The notes below the pieces were generated by a model. The model had not been told where the DNA came from, did not search any database, and worked only from the letters and a program-made list of their open reading frames with translations. From assembly GCA_949825025.1 (NCBI GenBank), contig OX463784.1, forward strand, positions 7,199,431 to 7,263,430: a DNA stretch of 64,000 nucleotides, read 5' to 3'. Below are positions 60,170 through 64,000 of this stretch, in pieces; within the stretch, counting starts at the first letter, position 1; every line of letters begins with the position of its first letter. Both the position numbers and the translations under genes were made by a program. Source of the stretch: Siphlonurus alternatus. Taxonomy: Eukaryota; Arthropoda; Insecta; Ephemeroptera; Siphlonuridae.

Positions 60170-61681
60170 ATGTGTATAGAATATTATATGATTATAACAT
60201 TTAAACAAGGACGTGGAGTTGCAACTCAATTTAAAAAAAAACATGGACAAACCCCTTTTTTAAAGAGTCAACTCAAAAATACTGGTGAAGTAGCTGTTTT
60301 ATCTTCAGATGACAGTTTTATTTTCTACTTAGTTACTAAATCTGTCCATAACAGCTATCCTGACCACTCAAATATACTACTTGCATTAAAAAATTTAAGA
60401 AATATCTGTGAGATTTTAAGTATAAAAAAACTCGCAATTCCTCGTTTAGCATGTGGCAGAGACGGTTTCAACTGGTCTACTATAAAACAAGACATTATTT
60501 CAGTGTTCAAAGATCTTGACATTGAAATTGTTGCTTATTATGGATGGAAGACATTAGCAAAGAAAGTTGCAAGTAATGATGATGAAACAGCTGTTAAAGA
60601 ACTCTTTGAGGAATCAGCCCAATCTACTCTAGCAAACGTCATTACCGCTAGGGCCCCTCCTTCTAATAACCTGGCGGTCCTTGTAAGTTCCGGGCAATGC
60701 CAGACCTCTACCTTGCGAGAGAGTACCCGCCCCTCAATTGTCACGCCTGACATAGTGAGGGTGGAGGGACTGCCAGTGCCAGCCACGAAGGAGCAGATGT
60801 CTAATACCCGGGGCGAGAAGTCAGGCCTCGCTCAGGTGAACGACGGTACCACCCCGGGCGAGGAGTCAGGCCTCGCTTCGGTGAACGACGGTACCACCCC
60901 GGGCGAGGAGTCAGGCCTCGCTTCGGTGAACGACGGTACCACCCCGGGCGAGGAGTCAGGCCTCGTTTCGGTGAACGACGGTACCACCCCGGGCGAGGAG
61001 TCAGGCCTCGCTTCGGTGAACGACGGTACCACCCCGGGCGAGGAGTCAGGCCTTGCTCCGGTGAACGACGGTACCACCCCGGGCGAGGAGTCAGGCCTCG
61101 CTTCGGTGAACGACGGTACCACCCCGGGCGAGGAGTCAGGCCTCGTTTCGGTGAACGACGGTACCACCCCGGGCGAGGAGTCAGGCCTCGCTCCGGCGAA
61201 CGACGGTATTGCCCCGAGTGAGGAGTCAAGTCTTGTTTTGGTAAACAATAGTTTGCCTGAATCAGGACCACCCTTACCAGATCCTGTATGTTCTCTTGAA
61301 TTGAATCAAGATATTATAGATCTGAACTCATTACATCCAAGACTCAAAGCTTTTTTACTAACGATTTTAGATAATAAATTCCAATTTACAAATGATCTAT
61401 TAAAAAATGATGAAACCGCTGCTAAGAAAAGTGCAATTAATTCAGAAAAATCAATTAATGAAATTTCATCTGTTGTCTCACCATCCATTATTAGTAAAAA
61501 TGATACTATTAATGATAATGTTTTGAGTTCAAATGTTGATAATTTTAATCTGGCATCTCAATTGAAATCCCCCATTAAAAATTCTCAGGAAGATACACAA
61601 TCTTCCCCTGTGAGATCACGGCTCCGTGCCAGTACACTAAACAGTATCTCCACCAAATTGCCCAACAAAAAAAAAACTTAA
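60170..61681 (+). CDS. LINE ORF1 with TARG1/OARD1-like macrodomain (503 aa)
   Basis: Open frame directly upstream of the retrotransposon ORF2. Residues about 1-125 resemble the OARD1/TARG1 ADP-ribose glycohydrolase family: GRGVATQFKKKHG (12-26), GEVAVL (39-44), FYLVTK with K57 at the catalytic Lys position, PRLACGRDGF (91-100) with D98 at the catalytic Asp position, and VAYYGW after the last strand. The first 25-30 residues of that fold (including the VKGD loop) are missing from this frame. Residues about 215-364 are nine or ten 15-residue repeats (GEESGLASVNDGTTP) from a GC-rich 45-bp minisatellite. The C-terminus is Asn/Ser/Lys-rich. No CCHC knuckle, PHD or RRM motif is visible. A domestically captured macrodomain acting on ADP-ribosylated targets is inference. 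The alternative is a host OARD1-like pseudogene joined by chance, which the long shared frame makes less likely. Confidence 0.85.
   Translation: MCIEYYMIITFKQGRGVATQFKKKHGQTPFLKSQLKNTGEVAVLSSDDSFIFYLVTKSVHNSYPDHSNILLALKNLRNICEILSIKKLAIPRLACGRDGFNWSTIKQDIISVFKDLDIEIVAYYGWKTLAKKVASNDDETAVKELFEESAQSTLANVITARAPPSNNLAVLVSSGQCQTSTLRESTRPSIVTPDIVRVEGLPVPATKEQMSNTRGEKSGLAQVNDGTTPGEESGLASVNDGTTPGEESGLASVNDGTTPGEESGLVSVNDGTTPGEESGLASVNDGTTPGEESGLAPVNDGTTPGEESGLASVNDGTTPGEESGLVSVNDGTTPGEESGLAPANDGIAPSEESSLVLVNNSLPESGPPLPDPVCSLELNQDIIDLNSLHPRLKAFLLTILDNKFQFTNDLLKNDETAAKKSAINSEKSINEISSVVSPSIISKNDTINDNVLSSNVDNFNLASQLKSPIKNSQEDTQSSPVRSRLRASTLNSISTKLPNKKKT
60812..61261 (+). repeat. In-frame 45-bp minisatellite in LINE ORF1
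   Basis: Nine good units and one degenerate unit of 45 bp encoding GEESGLASVNDGTTP. It is GC-rich against an AT-rich element. Units differ by few substitutions (for example Ala/Val and Ser/Pro in the GLxxV position), suggesting recent expansion. The minus strand is also open in two frames here, which is only a by-product of the repeat. Confidence 0.95.
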
Positions 61682-64000
61682 TGTTCAGGTTCACTCAGCC
61701 CCATGTAATATTAAAATTCTTCAGCTTAACTTACCAGGCCTAAAAAATAAATTACCAAAATTTGAGTATTTTCTTGAAATGGTTGATTGTGATATAATTA
61801 TATTATGTGAACATGGGCTGAATGAATCTGAAATTATAACAATAAATTTTAAAAATTTTATGATAGTTTCATATTACTGTAGAGATATTCAAAAATGTGG
61901 GGGAGTAGTAATTCTATCTCGTAAAGGTTCAAATATAAATGATATTAAAATAAAATCCATTGAATCAGTTTTTGAATGCTGCATAGCGAAATTAGTAATT
62001 AACAATACAACAAACATTTATTTTGCTTCTATATATCGCCCACCTAATATATCTAGAGTGATGAAAAAAATTCAGAATTTTGACAACACAGAAAATAATA
62101 TAAAACCATTCTTAAAAGAATTTGAAATGTTATGCAAAAAATTAATTAAATACTGTAAAAATAATGATGATTTTTTTATTATTGCGGGTGACGTAAATCT
62201 TAATTTATTTATTGATGATGCAAATGTAATTTTATATAAAGATATACTGGACTCATACAAGTTGGAAATTGTTAATAGTTCCGCTACTAGAGAAACAATG
62301 AAAACGGCTACTTTAATTGATCATATTATTAAAAGTACATCTGCTATTAATACTAATTATAAAACTGAAAAAACAACTCTGTCGGACCATAACTATACTA
62401 TAGTCACAATAACATTAAATAACTCGAAGAACATTGATAAAATACAAGAAAAACAATTTTATTATAAACGAATATTTGACAAATGCAATTTAGATAATTT
62501 TCTGCTCCTATTAATTCGTGAAGAATGGAATGATTTATTAAATCCTGATCTCAATTCAAATGAGAGATGGTCAAAATTTCTTGAAATTTTTATTTATCAT
62601 TTCAACGAGGCTTTTCCTGTTGTTAAAAGAAAAATTTCAAGTAACAAAAATAAACCTTCCTGGATACTCAATAACCCCCATCTTTACGAACAAGGGATTT
62701 CTTTAAAACGCTTACACTATGATGTAAAATTTACTGACCCAAATTTAGAGTCTACTTATAAAAAAGAAATGAAATCTTATAAACAAAATATGGCCACCGC
62801 TAAATTTAAAGAGAATGACCATGAAATAAAAGGAGCTAATAATAAAATTAAAGCTACGTGGAATATAATTAATAAAGAATGCAAAACAAAGAAAACAAAT
62901 GTTAATAATAAGAATAATTATGAATTATGTATAAATAGTGTAACGATTACAGACCCCAAACTAATTTGCAATTTATTTAATAATTTTTTTGTCAAGACAA
63001 TTGAAAATATAATAACAGAAAAATTTCCTTTTAATTATTCTAATACTTTAATTATTGTCGATTCTGATAAAAGTAAAACGAAATTAAATTTTAGTTCGAT
63101 AGACCCGATTTATATTTTAAATCGAATGAAATCCCTTCCTAATAAGTATGCAGCTGGCCCAGACGAAATACCATATACTGTTGTAAAATATTGTGCTTCT
63201 GTTTTGTCTGTCCCTTTATCTAATTTAATTAACCATTCAATATCAGATGGTATATTTCCTGATTGTTTAAAGGATTCTAAGATTTATGCAACTCATAAAA
63301 AAGGCCCAACTTTCATTATTGATAATTACAGACCAATATCAAATACATCTGTTTTTGGCAAATTATTTGAGAATACATTAGACGATCAAATTACGGATTA
63401 TCAAACAGAAAATCATTTAATTGCTCCCTGTCAACATGGATTCTTGAAAGACCGTTCTACTGATACAGCACTATTTGATCTTTTAAGCCACGTTTATATG
63501 GCAATAGATAATAAACTATTTTGCGTTGCAATATTTTTTGATTTATCTAAAGCGTTTGATAGTCTAAATAAAGATGTATTATTGAATAAATTTGATAACA
63601 TGGGAATAGGAGTTTCGAGTCGTAATCTATTAGATTCATATCTAACTAACAGACAACAATATGTTGAATTAAATTCAAATTCTAACGGCCAAAATATTAC
63701 ATATAAATCAGACAAATTACCGATTACACTTGGAATTCCTCAAGGAGGAAAAATGTCAGCCACATTGTTTAATACAGGAACAAATGACTTATCAGATCAT
63801 GTCAAGAATGCGGTATTAGTAAAGTATGCTGATGATATTACAGCTATAATCACAGCAGAAGCCGAAGATGAATTAATTCGTAAGATTAAACTTACTATTG
63901 AAGAGGTACATACATGGTGTACAAATAATAAGCTAATATTAAATTCAACTAAAACCGAATACATCCAATTTCATTCCCCTAGACAAATCCCTTTGAATAG
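61641..64000 (+). CDS. LINE ORF2: APE endonuclease and reverse transcriptase, runs off right edge
   Basis: The frame is open from 61641 to the window end with no stop. AP-type endonuclease: LQLNLPGL, LCEHGLNE (catalytic Glu), GGVVIL, YRPP, AGDVNLN (62184-62201), TLIDHI and SDHNY (about 62382). Reverse transcriptase: AAGPDEIPY, NYRPIS, FFDLSKAFDSL, LGIPQGGKMSATLF and YADD (63825-63836), then NKLILNSTKTE. The layout (ORF1, APE, RT) fits the Jockey/CR1/L2 group of non-LTR elements; I cannot assign the clade. The first in-frame ATG (61779) lies inside the endonuclease, after LQLNLPGL, so translation probably begins upstream without ATG or by a shift from ORF1. The frames overlap at 61641-61681, next to a run of ten A (61667-61676). 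No frameshift or stop is seen, so the copy may be young. Confidence 0.95.

Larger units (their letters stand above)
60019..61681 (+). mobile_element. Non-LTR retrotransposon, 5' UTR and ORF1 part
   Basis: The element probably begins just right of the MULE-like MITE ending near 60018 and continues past position 64000. The 5' UTR is about 150 bp and A-rich. The exact 5' end is not defined because no target-site duplication can be read within the window. Confidence 0.6.

Noticed and set aside
60801..61271. Minus-strand ORFs of 138 and 156 codons
   Set aside because: Antisense by-products of the 45-bp repeat in LINE ORF1; unit length divisible by three keeps several frames open.

Overview
The window looks like arthropod nuclear DNA, most probably from an insect. 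It is AT-rich and intron-rich, encodes a chitin-binding CPAP1-type cuticle protein, and is packed with MITEs, SINEs and a LINE. I cannot name the species. No prokaryotic operon structure is present.

Positions 1-39500 hold a cluster of six related secreted C-type lectin (CTL) genes, reconstructed exon by exon from splice sites and matching intron phases. CTL-1 (minus) is cut by the left edge. CTL-2, CTL-3 and CTL-4 (plus) are a tandem triplet of 229-230 aa proteins with six exons each, including a 46-residue exon 2 that is identical at protein level in all three. CTL-5 and CTL-6 (minus) are shorter (158 and 178 aa) and lack exon 2. Five of the six genes share a TATA box plus a CACAGTTA initiator. 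The genes have probably diverged as recognition or effector lectins: the four CTL-fold cysteines are kept, while the canonical sugar/calcium motifs are altered.

Positions 39500-43100 are intergenic, AT-rich and repeat-bearing, with one weak candidate terminal exon. Positions 43119-52949 (minus) hold seven exons of a CPAP1-like gene: one type-2 chitin-binding domain followed by a long Thr/Pro-rich tail. Its signal-peptide exon was not found. Positions 53000-60100 are AT-rich and carry further repeats. Positions 60170-64000 (plus) hold an apparently intact non-LTR retrotransposon. ORF2 has endonuclease and reverse transcriptase domains and runs off the right edge. ORF1 begins with a macrodomain resembling TARG1/OARD1 ADP-ribose hydrolases, keeping the catalytic Lys and Asp; this is the most interesting signal in the window.

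Nearly all introns and spacers are filled with foldback elements. At least four families have TTAA target duplications (piggyBac-like). There is also a palindromic family with CRE-like TGACGTCA loops, a MULE-like element with a 9-bp duplication, and a hAT-like element nested in a second MULE-like copy. SINEs have 5S rRNA-derived or tRNA-like heads over a shared central core. Several elements are nested, which gives a relative order of insertion.
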